A stretch of DNA of 64,000 bases from DASPNH01 sp035626675. Its GTDB lineage: Bacteria > Desulfobacterota > Binatia > UBA1149 > CAITLU01. This document shows, one piece after another, positions 55,941 through 64,000 of the stretch; position 1 is the stretch's first letter, and each line of letters starts with the position of its first letter. The stretch covers positions 10,668-74,667 of the forward strand of contig DASPNH010000091.1 in NCBI GenBank assembly GCA_035626675.1, written 5' to 3'. Under the pieces are notes generated by a model. That model saw only the letters and a program-made list of their open reading frames with translations. It did not search any database and was not told the origin of the DNA. The translations under genes were made by a program, and so were the position numbers.

Positions 55941-57446
55941 ATGACCAACGACTCGAGCATCGTCCTGATCGGCGTCGGCCAGTGCGTGCAGCGCGAGACC
56001 GACCCGGAATCCGCACGCAATCCCGTTGATCTGATACGCCAGGCCGCGCTTTGCGCGGCCGAGGACAGCGGCGTGGGGCCGAGCCTGCTCGAGAAGCTGT
56101 CGCTCGTCGCCACGGTCGATACCTTCGCCTGGCAGCCCGCCAACGCCGCGCGTCTGGTGGCGGAATCGGTGGGCGCGCATCCGTCGCGCGAGATCGTCTC
56201 CACGGTCGGCGGCAACACCCCGCAGGCCTACGTCAATTACCTGGCGGCCGAGATTCGCGCCGGTCGCGCGGGCCTGTCCATGATCGCGGGCGCCAACGTG
56301 GTGGCCAGCCTGTTCAAGGCGCGCGCCGCCAACGTACGGCTGGATTGGCCCAAGGGCGGCGAGGGCGAGCCCGAGCGCTTCGGCTACGCCGACGAAGGCA
56401 GCAACGAGTACGAGAACGCCCACGGGCTGTACCTGCCGGTCCACACCTATCCACTGTTCGAGAACGCGCTACGTGCGCGGCGCGGCCTGTCCATCGAGGA
56501 GCACAACCAGCGCATTGGCGAGATGTTCTCGCGCTTCTCGAGCGTAGCGGCCCGCCAGCCGTGCGCATGGTTTCCCACCAAGAGAACGGCAGCCGAGATC
56601 GCGACGCCGGCAAGCGGCAACCGCATCGTCGCGTTCCCCTACACGAAGTACATGAACGCGGTGATGGCGGTCGATCAGGCGGCCGTGCTGCTGATGACGA
56701 CTGCCGCGCATGCGCGCGAGCTCGGCGTCGGCGAAGAACGCATGGTGCATTTCTGGGGCGGCGCCGAGGCGAGTGAGGATCCGTGGTTCGTCAGTGAGCG
56801 GCCGCGACTGGATGCATGTCCCGCCATGACCTATGCGGCGCGCCAGGCGATGGCGGCCGCCGGCGTCACCGTCGAAGAAATGGACGCGTTCGATCTCTAC
56901 AGCTGCTTTCCCGTTGCGGTCGAGCTGGCCTGCGAAGGCCTGGGGATATCGGAAACCGATCCGCGCGGGCTGACGGTCACCGGCGGTCTTCCCTACTTCG
57001 GCGGTCCCGGGAACAACTACACCACGCACGGCATCGCGGCGATGGTCGAGAAATTGCGCAGCAAGCCCGGCAGCAAGGGCCTGGTAACCGGTAACGGCTG
57101 GTATCTGACCAAACACTCGGCCGGCGTGTACGCGAGCGCTCCGCGAGCCTCCTCCTGCGGCGCCGCGGCCATCGATCCGTCCGAGGCGCGCCATCCCGAA
57201 GGCAAGCTGCCCGTGGCACGCCATCCGACGGGGCGCGGACGCATCGACAGCTACACCGTGATCTACAGCCGCCAGGGCGAGCCGGACACCGGCCTCATCG
57301 TCGGCCGCCTCGACAGCGGCGAACGGTTCCTGGCGCACACGCCGCAAGACCGCGACGTTCTCGAGGAGCTCGTTTCGCGCGAAGGGGTGGGACGGACGGG
57401 GACGGTGGAAGCCGCCGACCCGGTCAACGTCTTTCGGCCCGACTGA
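55941..57446 (+). CDS. Thiolase-superfamily acetyl-CoA acetyltransferase-like protein
   Basis: A 501-residue protein with the layout of the long 'acetyl-CoA acetyltransferase' (PRK08257-like) group: an N-terminal thiolase half (IVLIGVGQCVQRE, VSTVGGNTPQAYVNYLA), a second half with FPYTKYMNAVMAVDQAAVLLM, and a ~100-residue C-terminal add-on. At the place where thiolases carry the nucleophilic cysteine the sequence is GGNTPQ, with no Cys, so classical thiolysis is unlikely. The GG.N.TTHG histidine segment is kept (PGNNYTTHGIAAM). An acyl-CoA-related role is probable; the reaction is uncertain. Confidence 0.8.
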   Translation: MTNDSSIVLIGVGQCVQRETDPESARNPVDLIRQAALCAAEDSGVGPSLLEKLSLVATVDTFAWQPANAARLVAESVGAHPSREIVSTVGGNTPQAYVNYLAAEIRAGRAGLSMIAGANVVASLFKARAANVRLDWPKGGEGEPERFGYADEGSNEYENAHGLYLPVHTYPLFENALRARRGLSIEEHNQRIGEMFSRFSSVAARQPCAWFPTKRTAAEIATPASGNRIVAFPYTKYMNAVMAVDQAAVLLMTTAAHARELGVGEERMVHFWGGAEASEDPWFVSERPRLDACPAMTYAARQAMAAAGVTVEEMDAFDLYSCFPVAVELACEGLGISETDPRGLTVTGGLPYFGGPGNNYTTHGIAAMVEKLRSKPGSKGLVTGNGWYLTKHSAGVYASAPRASSCGAAAIDPSEARHPEGKLPVARHPTGRGRIDSYTVIYSRQGEPDTGLIVGRLDSGERFLAHTPQDRDVLEELVSREGVGRTGTVEAADPVNVFRPD

Positions 57447-57482
57447 AACCCTTTTTCAGACGCGGGGCAGTTGGCGCGGCCG

Positions 57483-58580
57483 ATGTTTCGCTCTATCTTC
57501 GCCGACATGGAGAAGCCGGCAGCGAAGGGAAGAGGGGCCGTCACCAACCGGAGCGGCCGCTTCGAATCGATCGCGGTCGAAGACTTCGACGACGGCTGGG
57601 GGCGCGACAACGAGGAGCGCAGCAGCCCTCGAACCATCGTCTTCGAAGATCGAGCGCGCACGATCATCAACAGCAACGACTCGCCCGACGTGCCTTTCGA
57701 CAGGTCGGTCAATCCCTATCGGGGCTGCGAGCACGGCTGCATCTACTGTTTCGCTCGACCCAGCCATACCTACCTCGGGCTATCGGCGGGGCTCGATTTC
57801 GAGACAAAGATCTACGCCAAGCACGACGCTGCCGCTCTGCTGCGCGCACAGCTGTCGGCCCGCAGGTATCAGCCGCGCGTGATCGTGGTCGGGGCCAACA
57901 CCGATCCGTACCAGCCGGTGGAGGCCAGGCTCGGGCTGACGCGCTCGGTGCTGCAGGTGCTCTCGGAGTTCTCGCATCCGGTTGCGATGATCACCAAGTC
58001 CTCGCTCGTGCTGCGCGACCTGGACGTGCTGGCGCCGATGGCCGAGCGGCGCCTGGCGCAGGTCAGCGTGTCGGTGACGACGCTGGATCCGGAACTGGCA
58101 CGGGTGATGGAGCCGCGCGCCAGTGCTCCATCGCGGCGCATCGAGGCGATCCGCCGCCTCTCGCAAGCGGGCATTCCGGTGGCCGCGCTGGCGGCGCCGA
58201 TGATTCCGGGCCTCAACGATTGGGAAATGGATCGGATCCTGGAAGCGGCGCGAGAGGCGGGTGCAGTGACGGCAGGCTACGTGCTGTTGCGCCTGCCGCT
58301 CGAGATCGCCGACCTGTTCACCGAGTGGCTCTACGCGCACTTTCCGGCGCGCGCCCGCCGCGTGCTGGACCTGATGCGCCAGTCCCACGATGGCAAGCTC
58401 TACCGCAGCGAGTTCGGCACGCGCATGCACGGCAGCGGACCCTACGCAGACATGCTCGAGAAGCGTTTCGATGCCGCAGCCGCACGGCTCGGCTTCAGCG
58501 AGCGCGGGTTCAAGCTCGACACTTCGCAGTTCAAGGTACCGCGCGCGCAGCAGGCACAGCTCGGGCTTTTCGAGACCTGA
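57483..58580 (+). CDS. Radical SAM protein, PA0069/SplB-like
   Basis: About 365 residues from ATG 57483 (TTG 57471 and ATG 57507 are alternatives). The [4Fe-4S] motif is C82-x3-C86-x2-C89 in NPYRGCEHGCIYCFARP. Further segments are LDFETKIYAK, VGANTDPYQPVEARLGLTR, SVTTLDPELARVMEPRA and PMIPGLND. This is the conserved PA0069 radical SAM group related to spore photoproduct lyase. The substrate is unknown; DNA-lesion repair has been suggested for relatives. It is monocistronic. Confidence 0.88.
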   Translation: MFRSIFADMEKPAAKGRGAVTNRSGRFESIAVEDFDDGWGRDNEERSSPRTIVFEDRARTIINSNDSPDVPFDRSVNPYRGCEHGCIYCFARPSHTYLGLSAGLDFETKIYAKHDAAALLRAQLSARRYQPRVIVVGANTDPYQPVEARLGLTRSVLQVLSEFSHPVAMITKSSLVLRDLDVLAPMAERRLAQVSVSVTTLDPELARVMEPRASAPSRRIEAIRRLSQAGIPVAALAAPMIPGLNDWEMDRILEAAREAGAVTAGYVLLRLPLEIADLFTEWLYAHFPARARRVLDLMRQSHDGKLYRSEFGTRMHGSGPYADMLEKRFDAAAARLGFSERGFKLDTSQFKVPRAQQAQLGLFET

Positions 58581-58667
58581 GACGCGAGCGCGCGATGGTC
58601 GGGCGGACGCGGCCGCTGCACTTGCTGCGGCTTGGTGACTCGGATACGCGCGGCGTGGGAAGGGACC

Positions 58668-59957
58668 ATGGGACTTGCGCAACCGGCCAGCTCGAACACC
58701 GCATCACGAACCCGAATTCGCACGACGATCGCCGGCGTGGCGGTAAAGGACCTCGCCGCGAGGTTCGGCACTCCGGTCTTCGTCTACGACGAAGCTGTGA
58801 TCATTGATCGCATTCGAAGCCTCGAGTGCTTCGACGTCGTTCGCTACGCGCAGAAGGCGATGTCCAACATCGCCGTCCTGGACCTGTGCCGGCGCCACGG
58901 TGTGCTCGTCGATGCCACCAGCGCCGGCGAGGTCGAGCGCGCCCTTGCGGCCGGCTACTCCACCCACGGCGATCCGGCGCCCATCGTGTACACGGCCGAT
59001 ATCTTCGATCGCGCGTCGCTCGACCTGGTGGTGGGCAAGGGTGTGCACGTCAACTGCGGCTCGGCCGACATGATCGAGCAGTACGCGCAAAAGGCTGGCA
59101 GCGGATCCATCACCCTGCGCGTCAACCCGGGCTTCGGTCACGGCCACAGCAAGAAGACCAACACCGGCGGCGAGTCATCCAAGCACGGCATCTGGCACGA
59201 AAGCCTGGCCGATGCCCTGGATCTGGCGCGGCGGTGCAAGCTGACCGTGAGCGGCCTGCACGTGCACATCGGATCGGGAAGCGACCTCGAGCATCTCTCG
59301 CAGGTGTGCGGGGCTCTCGAACGCCTGGCGCGGTCCATCGGCGGTGACATCACGACGATCAGCGCCGGCGGCGGGCTCCCTGTGCCGTACCGCGAGGCCG
59401 AGTCGCATATCGACGTTCCGGCCTACTTCGAGCTGTGGGATTCCACGCGGCGCTCGCTCGAGAAGAGCTTCGGTCACCCGGTTCGTCTGGAGATCGAGCC
59501 CGGTCGCTACCTGGTTGCCGAGAGCGGCTACCTGGTGGCCGAGATCCGTGCGGTCAAGCGCGTCGGAACCAATCAGTTCTACCTGCTCGATGCCGGCTTC
59601 AACAATCTGATCCGCCCGGCGATGTACGGTTCCTATCATCCCATGTCACTGGCGCCGGCCGACGAGGATTGGGACCGGCCGCTGCGTCAGGTCGTCGTCG
59701 GCGGTCCTTTGTGCGAGTCGGGTGACATCTTCACGCAAGGCGAAGGGGGTGTGGTTCGCACCGAACCTCTGCCCGAAGGCAGGGTCGGGGATTACGTCGT
59801 CATCGAGGTGGCCGGCGCCTATGGCTCGGCGATGAGCTCCAACTACAACTCGAAGCCGCTGGCTCCCGAGGTGCTGGTGCGCAACGGCCAGCCGCATCTG
59901 ATCCGTGCACGGCAGGGCCTGGACGACCTGATCCGGTTCGAGCGCATACCGTCCTGA
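58668..59957 (+). CDS. lysA: PLP-dependent decarboxylase, diaminopimelate decarboxylase-like
   Basis: A 429-residue fold-type III PLP enzyme. PLP lysine K63 is in YAQKAMSN (YA.KAN in most LysA). HVHIGSGS, GGGLPVPY, EPGRYLVAESG, DAGFNNLIRPAMYG and the CES.D motif (LCESGDIF) follow in the family order. LysA makes L-lysine from meso-diaminopimelate. The M for N change beside the PLP lysine and the lack of neighbouring dap genes leave room for a related amino-acid decarboxylase. ATG 58668 has GGGAAGGGA upstream. Confidence 0.8.
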   Translation: MGLAQPASSNTASRTRIRTTIAGVAVKDLAARFGTPVFVYDEAVIIDRIRSLECFDVVRYAQKAMSNIAVLDLCRRHGVLVDATSAGEVERALAAGYSTHGDPAPIVYTADIFDRASLDLVVGKGVHVNCGSADMIEQYAQKAGSGSITLRVNPGFGHGHSKKTNTGGESSKHGIWHESLADALDLARRCKLTVSGLHVHIGSGSDLEHLSQVCGALERLARSIGGDITTISAGGGLPVPYREAESHIDVPAYFELWDSTRRSLEKSFGHPVRLEIEPGRYLVAESGYLVAEIRAVKRVGTNQFYLLDAGFNNLIRPAMYGSYHPMSLAPADEDWDRPLRQVVVGGPLCESGDIFTQGEGGVVRTEPLPEGRVGDYVVIEVAGAYGSAMSSNYNSKPLAPEVLVRNGQPHLIRARQGLDDLIRFERIPS

Positions 59958-60246
59958 CCTGTCCTCTCCCTCGGCGGAGCTTGGCGAAAGGGCAGCGCGA
60001 CCTCGCATGCGACGGCCTGCGGCGGCAGAAAAACGCCGGCTCCGGTAGCGCTAGGCACCAGGGCATGCGGGATCGCAGCGCGTCAATGCCGGCGCGGTCG
60101 GGTCTTTGGTGGCCTGGCGAGATGGCGTGCCGATTTTCCCCACCAAACTACCCCGATCGGATGCGTAGGATCTCGTTGACAGGAGGCCGGATGCCGGCCA
60201 TCTCCGACGACGGCGACTCGCGTATGACGGTGAGGTGGAACGGGAA

Positions 60247-60600
60247 ATGAGCTGGGCAGGCGGAAACACGACCTGGTGTTCGTACACCGAGGATCAGATC
60301 CGGGAGATCGTCCGCCAGGCTCTGCGTGGTGAGAAGATTGCGGAGCTGGCCTCACGCTACCAGGTTCCCGAGTTCGTCATCCGCGGTTGGCAGAGCCGCT
60401 ACCGCGACGTCGCGGTCGAAGTCATGGTGCCTTCGCGCAACGGCGACGACGGCGAGGCGCGGCAGGCCGCCGCCACGGTCGCGATCGTCCAGGCACGAGT
60501 TGCGCATCTCGAAGAGGAGAACGCCCGCTTGCGGCGGATCCTGGCCGACATTGCCCTCGAGAATCGTGTCCTGCGCGAGCGCTTGTCCTCCCTCGACTGA
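60247..60600 (+). CDS. IS3 OrfA-like HTH protein without transposase partner (1)
   Basis: A 117-residue protein. The N-terminal HTH (YTEDQIREIVRQALRGEKIAELASRYQVPEFVIRGWQSRY) resembles the OrfA/HTH_Tnp_1 domain of IS3-family elements. The C-terminal ~45 residues form a leucine-zipper coiled coil (VAHLEEENARLRRILADIAL). IS3 OrfA normally precedes OrfB with the DDE catalytic domain; none is found within 3 kb on either strand. It is paralogous to 60973-61242. It could be an IS remnant or a domesticated DNA-binding protein. Confidence 0.65.
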   Translation: MSWAGGNTTWCSYTEDQIREIVRQALRGEKIAELASRYQVPEFVIRGWQSRYRDVAVEVMVPSRNGDDGEARQAAATVAIVQARVAHLEEENARLRRILADIALENRVLRERLSSLD

Positions 60601-60972
60601 CCGGCCCGGTCGGATCCACCGCTCCCACACCTTCGGACGCAGCGCGTCTATGCATGTGCAGCGAAATTCCCGCATACCCCCCAGGCGCCACGAACGGGCT
60701 GCGCGCTGATAGCTGCCGTAAGAATCCTTAGGCCGTCTTTCAGTGTGCGGGGCCGGCGCGACGGTCCTTTGCCGGTCGCCGGCGGGGCCCGCCCCGCAAG
60801 ACACCGATTTTGCAGGAACAGGCCTCCCCGTCTGTCGTTTTTTGGCCGTATGAAAACGGTCGCTAGGCTGCGGGCGACAAATGCGGAAAAGCCAGAAAGC
60901 GGGGACTTTTGTCGTTGCGGGTCCGCAAGGGGAAGTTTATTGATCCCGTGCAGGCCGGAGCGACAGCAAAAC
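60601..60972. other. Intergenic region between two OrfA-like genes
   Basis: No coding frame is supported. Structures seen are a GC hairpin at 60782-60797 (GCGGGGC-CC-GCCCCGC) and a dyad TTGCGG-GT-CCGCAA at 60915-60928, about 45 bp before the second OrfA-like start, which could be an operator. Confidence 0.45.
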
Positions 60973-61242
60973 ATGGGTTGGACTCAATATACCGAGCAGC
61001 AGATCAGAGAGATCCTGGGACTAGCCAGGATGGGCATGCAGCCCGCTGATCTGGCACGCCGTTACAACGTCCCGGTCGTGGTCATTCACGTCTGGCAGAC
61101 CAAGTACGGCGAGGGCAATGGCGAATCCGACCGCGGCCGCCTGCACCGGCTCGAGGAAGAGATCTCCAAGCTCAATCAGCTCGTTGGTGAGCTGACCGTC
61201 GAGTACCACCACATCCGCGAGAAAGTCGCGCGCAAAATCTAG
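60973..61242 (+). CDS. IS3 OrfA-like HTH protein without transposase partner (2)
   Basis: An 89-residue paralog of 60247-60600: MGWTQYTEQQIREILGLARMG, then PADLARRYNVPVVVIHVWQTKY (HTH) and a short coiled coil (LHRLEEEISKLNQLVGEL). The start is ATG 60973; the open frame upstream is not coding. The frame is intact with no decay, and again no OrfB follows. Its stop is followed within 9 nt by a 23-bp palindrome. Confidence 0.65.
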   Translation: MGWTQYTEQQIREILGLARMGMQPADLARRYNVPVVVIHVWQTKYGEGNGESDRGRLHRLEEEISKLNQLVGELTVEYHHIREKVARKI

Positions 61243-61250
61243 GTGTGAAA

Positions 61251-61303
61251 AAAAGGGGTCAGGCACCTTTTCCGGTCGTCGGAAAAGGTGCCTGACCCCT
61301 TTT
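61251..61303. repeat. Full GGGGTCAGGCACC palindrome, likely terminator
   Basis: A perfect 23-bp inverted repeat, 61251-61273 with 61281-61303 and loop GGTCGTC, ends in a T run. It starts 8 nt after the OrfA-like stop and ends 5 nt before the GTG chosen for the hydrolase. It is the same sequence as 19896-19939, with longer arms. Confidence 0.85.
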
Positions 61304-61308
61304 TTCGC

Positions 61309-62103
61309 GTGAAGCTTCATCACGAGACGCAAGGCAGCGGCCCACCGCTGCTGATCCTTCACGGGTTTCTCGGTTCCTCTGCGAACTGGCGCTCGGTCGC
61401 CCGCGCGCTTTCCGATTTGCGCACCGTCATCCTTGCGGACCTGCGAAGCCACGGACGCAGCCGGCACCACCGAGAGCTCAGCCTTCCCGCGCTTGCCAGC
61501 GACATCGCCGAGTTGCTCCGTGACGAGGGCCACTCTGGCGCCGACGTCGCCGGCCATTCCCTGGGCGGCAAGGTGGCGATGCAGACCGCTCTCGATCACC
61601 CGAAGCTCCTTACGAGTCTGATCGTGCTCGACATCGCACCCGGGGCGCGACCGCTGGAATCGGACGAGCCTCTGACCGCATGCCTGCAACTGGACCTCGA
61701 GCGGATCACCAATCGCGAGGACGCGGTCGCCGAGCTTGGCGGCCGCCTCGGCAGCGAGTCGCTTGCGCGCTGGCTGGCCATGAACCTGGAACGCGATGGG
61801 GGCGGCCTGCGGTGGCGCATCCCGCTTCCTATTCTTCACGACGCGCGCGCGCAGATGGCCGCTGCCGTGGCCGGAACCCGACCGTACCCGGGGCCGACTC
61901 TGTTCCTGCGCGGCGCGCGCTCGGGCTTCGTCACCGACGATGACCGGCAGGAGATCCAAGCGCTGTTTCCGTCCGCCACCATCGAGACCATCGAAAACGC
62001 GGGGCACTGGCTGCACCAGGACGCCTTCGATGAGGTGGTGGCGAAGCTTCGCAGCTTCCTGCAGGCACGGGATAGGCTTGCCAAGCCCCCATTGCGCCTT
62101 TAG
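61309..62103 (+). CDS. Alpha/beta hydrolase, YbfF-like
   Basis: About 264 residues from GTG 61309 (VKLHHETQGSGPPLLILHGF). Another GTG at 61288 lies inside the palindromic repeat and would add only repeat-encoded residues. The family signature is present: oxyanion loop ILHGFLGSSANW, nucleophile serine in VAGHSLGGKVA, an acid late in the chain and the histidine in IENAGHWLHQD. This is the YbfF-type esterase group. No ribosome site is visible, because the repeat occupies the leader. The substrate is unknown. Confidence 0.82.
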   Translation: MKLHHETQGSGPPLLILHGFLGSSANWRSVARALSDLRTVILADLRSHGRSRHHRELSLPALASDIAELLRDEGHSGADVAGHSLGGKVAMQTALDHPKLLTSLIVLDIAPGARPLESDEPLTACLQLDLERITNREDAVAELGGRLGSESLARWLAMNLERDGGGLRWRIPLPILHDARAQMAAAVAGTRPYPGPTLFLRGARSGFVTDDDRQEIQALFPSATIETIENAGHWLHQDAFDEVVAKLRSFLQARDRLAKPPLRL

Positions 62104-62115
62104 CCTCGCAGCCAC

Positions 62116-62367
62116 ATGCTACCTGTGACCGTATACACCCTGAAGGGCTGCCCTTTTTGCATACGCGTAACGCGCCTATTCGAATCCAAGAACGTTCCAT
62201 ACGAGGAGCGTGACGTAACCTGGGACAGTCAGGAGCGGTCGCGGGTGAAGGGCGAGACCGGTCATCCGACTTTCCCTCAGGTCTTCATCGGCGAGAAGTT
62301 CGTCGGCGGCTGCGATGAAGTCTACATGCTGGAGCGGAACGGTAGACTCGACTCGCTGCTGGCCTAA
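62116..62367 (+). CDS. Glutaredoxin (GrxC type)
   Basis: An 83-residue glutaredoxin with the dithiol active site KGCPFC near residues 10-15, the TFPQVFI cis-Pro segment and the GGCDE glutathione-binding end. It reduces disulfides with glutathione. It lies 12 nt after the hydrolase and is probably cotranscribed with it. Its presence supports a glutathione-based thiol system, consistent with the class III alcohol dehydrogenase. Confidence 0.93.
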   Translation: MLPVTVYTLKGCPFCIRVTRLFESKNVPYEERDVTWDSQERSRVKGETGHPTFPQVFIGEKFVGGCDEVYMLERNGRLDSLLA

Positions 62368-62472
62368 GCGGGCGAAAAGCCAGCTATACACTGCCGACAA
62401 TCCCCATTACTGTGGCGAAACTTTTTGGGACGGGGGGCCGATCCACCGCTCCGTGCACCTGTAGGAGCTTGT

Positions 62473-63318
62473 ATGTTTTCCCGACTGATTCTGGAGCTTT
62501 CGTTGACGGCGGCGCGCCGGCGCGCTGCCGTTCTGGCTTTCGCAGCCGTAGCCGCCTCGGTTGTGGCGCTTCCTGCCCCGTCGGCACTAGCGGGTGCATG
62601 CGGCGATGACGTCGATGGCCGCCGCGTGGCCTGCGCCTGCGGCGACGTCGTCGTCAGCGACACCGCGCTCTCGGCCGGCGATCCGGTGGTGAGCGAGGCC
62701 TGCTCGGGCGACGGGCTGTTCGTCTCGACGCCCTCGGGCCAGGCCGGCATCACTCTGGATCTGTCCGGGCTGAGCATAGTCGGAAACGGCCGCGGCGCCG
62801 GCATCCGCGTCGTGCGGGGAGGCACCGACGGCGTGGCGATTCTCGGCGGCGAGGGCGTGCGTGCACAGATCGCAGGATTCGCCACCGGCATCGCAGCCGC
62901 CGGCAGCTCGGCAGTGCGCGAGATTCGCAACGTCGACCTGGTGGCGAACGCAAAGGACGGCATGAAGGTCCGATCCACCGGCATGAAGGCCTCCGATGTC
63001 AGCGCCAACCGCAACGGCCGCAGCGGGCTTCATCTGTCCGGACATGGCGCGACGCTCGATGGCGTCGAGGCCAAGGAGAATGCCGGCACGGGAATCCGGT
63101 TGAAAGGAAGCGGCGCCACCGTCGAAGGCGTCAGTGAAGGCAATGCCGGAGCAGGCGCACGCTTGAGCGGCCGCGGCCATGATCTTTCTTCGACCGAACT
63201 CGTCGGTAACGGCGGCGCCGGCGTGGATGCCGGCGGCCACGGCCACTCGGTTTCCGGAGCGATGCTCGAGGACAACGCAGGCGGCCGGGTTCGCGGTCGC
63301 GCCGGAGCCGTGAAGTAA
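62473..63318 (+). CDS. Secreted beta-helix repeat protein
   Basis: A 281-residue exported protein. ATG 62473 has AGGAGC upstream. A long signal peptide (RAAVLAFAAVAASVVALPAPSALA) is followed by a CGDDVDGRRVACACGD cysteine knot and a right-handed beta-helix. The helix has short turns rich in G-N-G, such as LVANAKDGMKV, VSANRNGRSGLHLSG, VEAKENAGTGIRLKG and LVGNGGAGVDAGG. It resembles NosD-like parallel beta-helix proteins without a visible active site. The next secreted gene starts 1 nt after its stop. Confidence 0.75.
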   Translation: MFSRLILELSLTAARRRAAVLAFAAVAASVVALPAPSALAGACGDDVDGRRVACACGDVVVSDTALSAGDPVVSEACSGDGLFVSTPSGQAGITLDLSGLSIVGNGRGAGIRVVRGGTDGVAILGGEGVRAQIAGFATGIAAAGSSAVREIRNVDLVANAKDGMKVRSTGMKASDVSANRNGRSGLHLSGHGATLDGVEAKENAGTGIRLKGSGATVEGVSEGNAGAGARLSGRGHDLSSTELVGNGGAGVDAGGHGHSVSGAMLEDNAGGRVRGRAGAVK

Positions 63319-63319
63319 C

Positions 63320-64000
63320 ATGCGCGCAACCAGCCTCCTTCTCTCCGTTTTCCTGCTGGCACTGTCTCCGGCCTCCGTGGCGTTCGCGGTAATGGCCGAC
63401 TCGGCCGACGACGTCTGCGCACCGGCTGCCGATCCCTGCAACATCACCGTCGAGGTGGACGTGGTCAACAATTCCACGCTCGACTTCGGCACTCGCACCG
63501 TCAACGTCACCGGCGGCGGCCGCTTCGACTTCGGCTCGGGCAACGGCACCATTCTCCTCGGCAAGCTGCTGACCAATACCGCGGGCGCCGCAATCAATGC
63601 GCGCGGTCCCGGCGTGCAGCCCGATACGCAAGAGAGCGGGCTCGTTCAGATCGAAGCGCGTCGGGAATGCAGCGCGGGGGAACGGTCGTGTGTGGGCCTG
63701 AGCGACTGTCAGCTGGGAGCGTGCAACACGCGCCGCTGCAGCCTGAAGTCCACCAGGACGTGCACCTCCGACACCAGCTGCCAGCTGGGTACGTGCAACC
63801 CTCCGCAGACGCCCAATGCGCGCCGCTGCAGCCTGAACGTGCAGACCCGTTGCAGCTCGAACGCGGACTGTCAGCTCGGCACCTGCCCTGCGCAGCTGAC
63901 GTGCGCCGGCGAGGCCGAGACCCCGGTCAACTGTGCGAGCGATACGGAGTGCGACTTCGGCACCTGCTCGGTGGGCGAAGGCACCATCGACATCAATTCG
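63320..64000 (+). CDS. Secreted cysteine-rich protein, truncated by window end
   Basis: At least 227 residues, continuing past the window. ATG 63320 follows the previous TAA by 1 nt, so translation is coupled. A signal peptide (MRATSLLLSVFLLALSP...AFA) precedes a beta-rich stretch (NNSTLDFGTRTVNVTGGGRFDF). A series of short cysteine repeats then follows: C.(S/T)...C(Q/D)(L/F)G(T/A)C (for example SDCQLGACNTRRC). These differ from the DUF4215 units earlier in the window. The beta-helix neighbour suggests a joint surface role. Confidence 0.7.
   Translation, partial: MRATSLLLSVFLLALSPASVAFAVMADSADDVCAPAADPCNITVEVDVVNNSTLDFGTRTVNVTGGGRFDFGSGNGTILLGKLLTNTAGAAINARGPGVQPDTQESGLVQIEARRECSAGERSCVGLSDCQLGACNTRRCSLKSTRTCTSDTSCQLGTCNPPQTPNARRCSLNVQTRCSSNADCQLGTCPAQLTCAGEAETPVNCASDTECDFGTCSVGEGTIDINS

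Overview
The window is G+C-rich, densely coded DNA from a Gram-negative, apparently aerobic heterotroph. The evidence is TonB-type outer-membrane uptake, a periplasmic PQQ enzyme, an F420-type (LLM) oxidoreductase, paired acyl-CoA dehydrogenases, a cytochrome P450, an NtrC-type two-component system, and many secreted cysteine-rich proteins with DUF4215/'Myxococcus cysteine-rich' repeats. This mix points to the former deltaproteobacteria (Myxococcota, Binatota or a relative). The placement is inferred from gene content only; there is no rRNA, tRNA or CRISPR array here.

Layout. 1-5.8 kb: MOSC protein, RmuC, P450, a secreted Cys-rich protein and NAD-type isocitrate dehydrogenase. 5.9-13 kb: a secreted beta-helix protein divergent from a two-gene unit, quinohemoprotein dehydrogenase plus TonB receptor. 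13-22.2 kb: a PAS histidine kinase, two tandem paralogous Cys-rich repeat proteins, a small Gly-rich secreted protein and a secreted PLC-like phosphodiesterase. 22.3-27.1 kb: a DUF2804 protein, a lipoprotein, an exported methyltransferase-like protein, an AhpD-like gene read through an in-frame TGA (probable selenoprotein) and a diiron ferritin-like protein. 27.2-28.6 kb: a more A+T-rich island with an HTH regulator divergent from a tiny Cys-rich acidic peptide gene. 28.6-32.6 kb: an NtrC-type regulator and kinase, divergent from a small exported protein preceded by a sigma-54-type promoter. 32.7-37.7 kb: SppA, a membrane glycosyltransferase-like protein, a SMUG-type uracil-DNA glycosylase and an LLM oxidoreductase. 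37.8-40.4 kb: a restriction-modification-like cassette (C5 methyltransferase, Vsr and an unrecognised PD-(D/E)xK-type protein). 40.7-46.7 kb: two acyl-CoA dehydrogenases, a small membrane protein, a two-domain phosphotransferase/ATPase and class III alcohol dehydrogenase. 46.8-55.5 kb: secreted proteins including a beta-propeller/diheme fusion, a GNAT protein, a CDP-alcohol phosphatidyltransferase, an HtrA protease and an HCCA-isomerase-like protein. 55.7-64 kb: a tiny membrane protein, a thiolase-like protein, a radical SAM protein, a PLP decarboxylase (LysA-like), two IS3-OrfA-like HTH proteins without a transposase, an alpha/beta hydrolase, a glutaredoxin and two secreted repeat proteins, the last cut by the window end.

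The most notable observations are: (1) the AhpD-like CxxU selenoprotein candidate with a SECIS-like hairpin just after the TGA; (2) the three-gene modification/Vsr/putative nuclease cassette; (3) the HTH regulator and Cys-rich micropeptide locus; (4) the sigma-54 promoter and upstream dyad next to the NtrC-type pair; and (5) a dispersed set of short palindromes (GGGGTCAGGCACC and GGGGACNGTCCCC types) that consistently sit within about 10 nt after stop codons.
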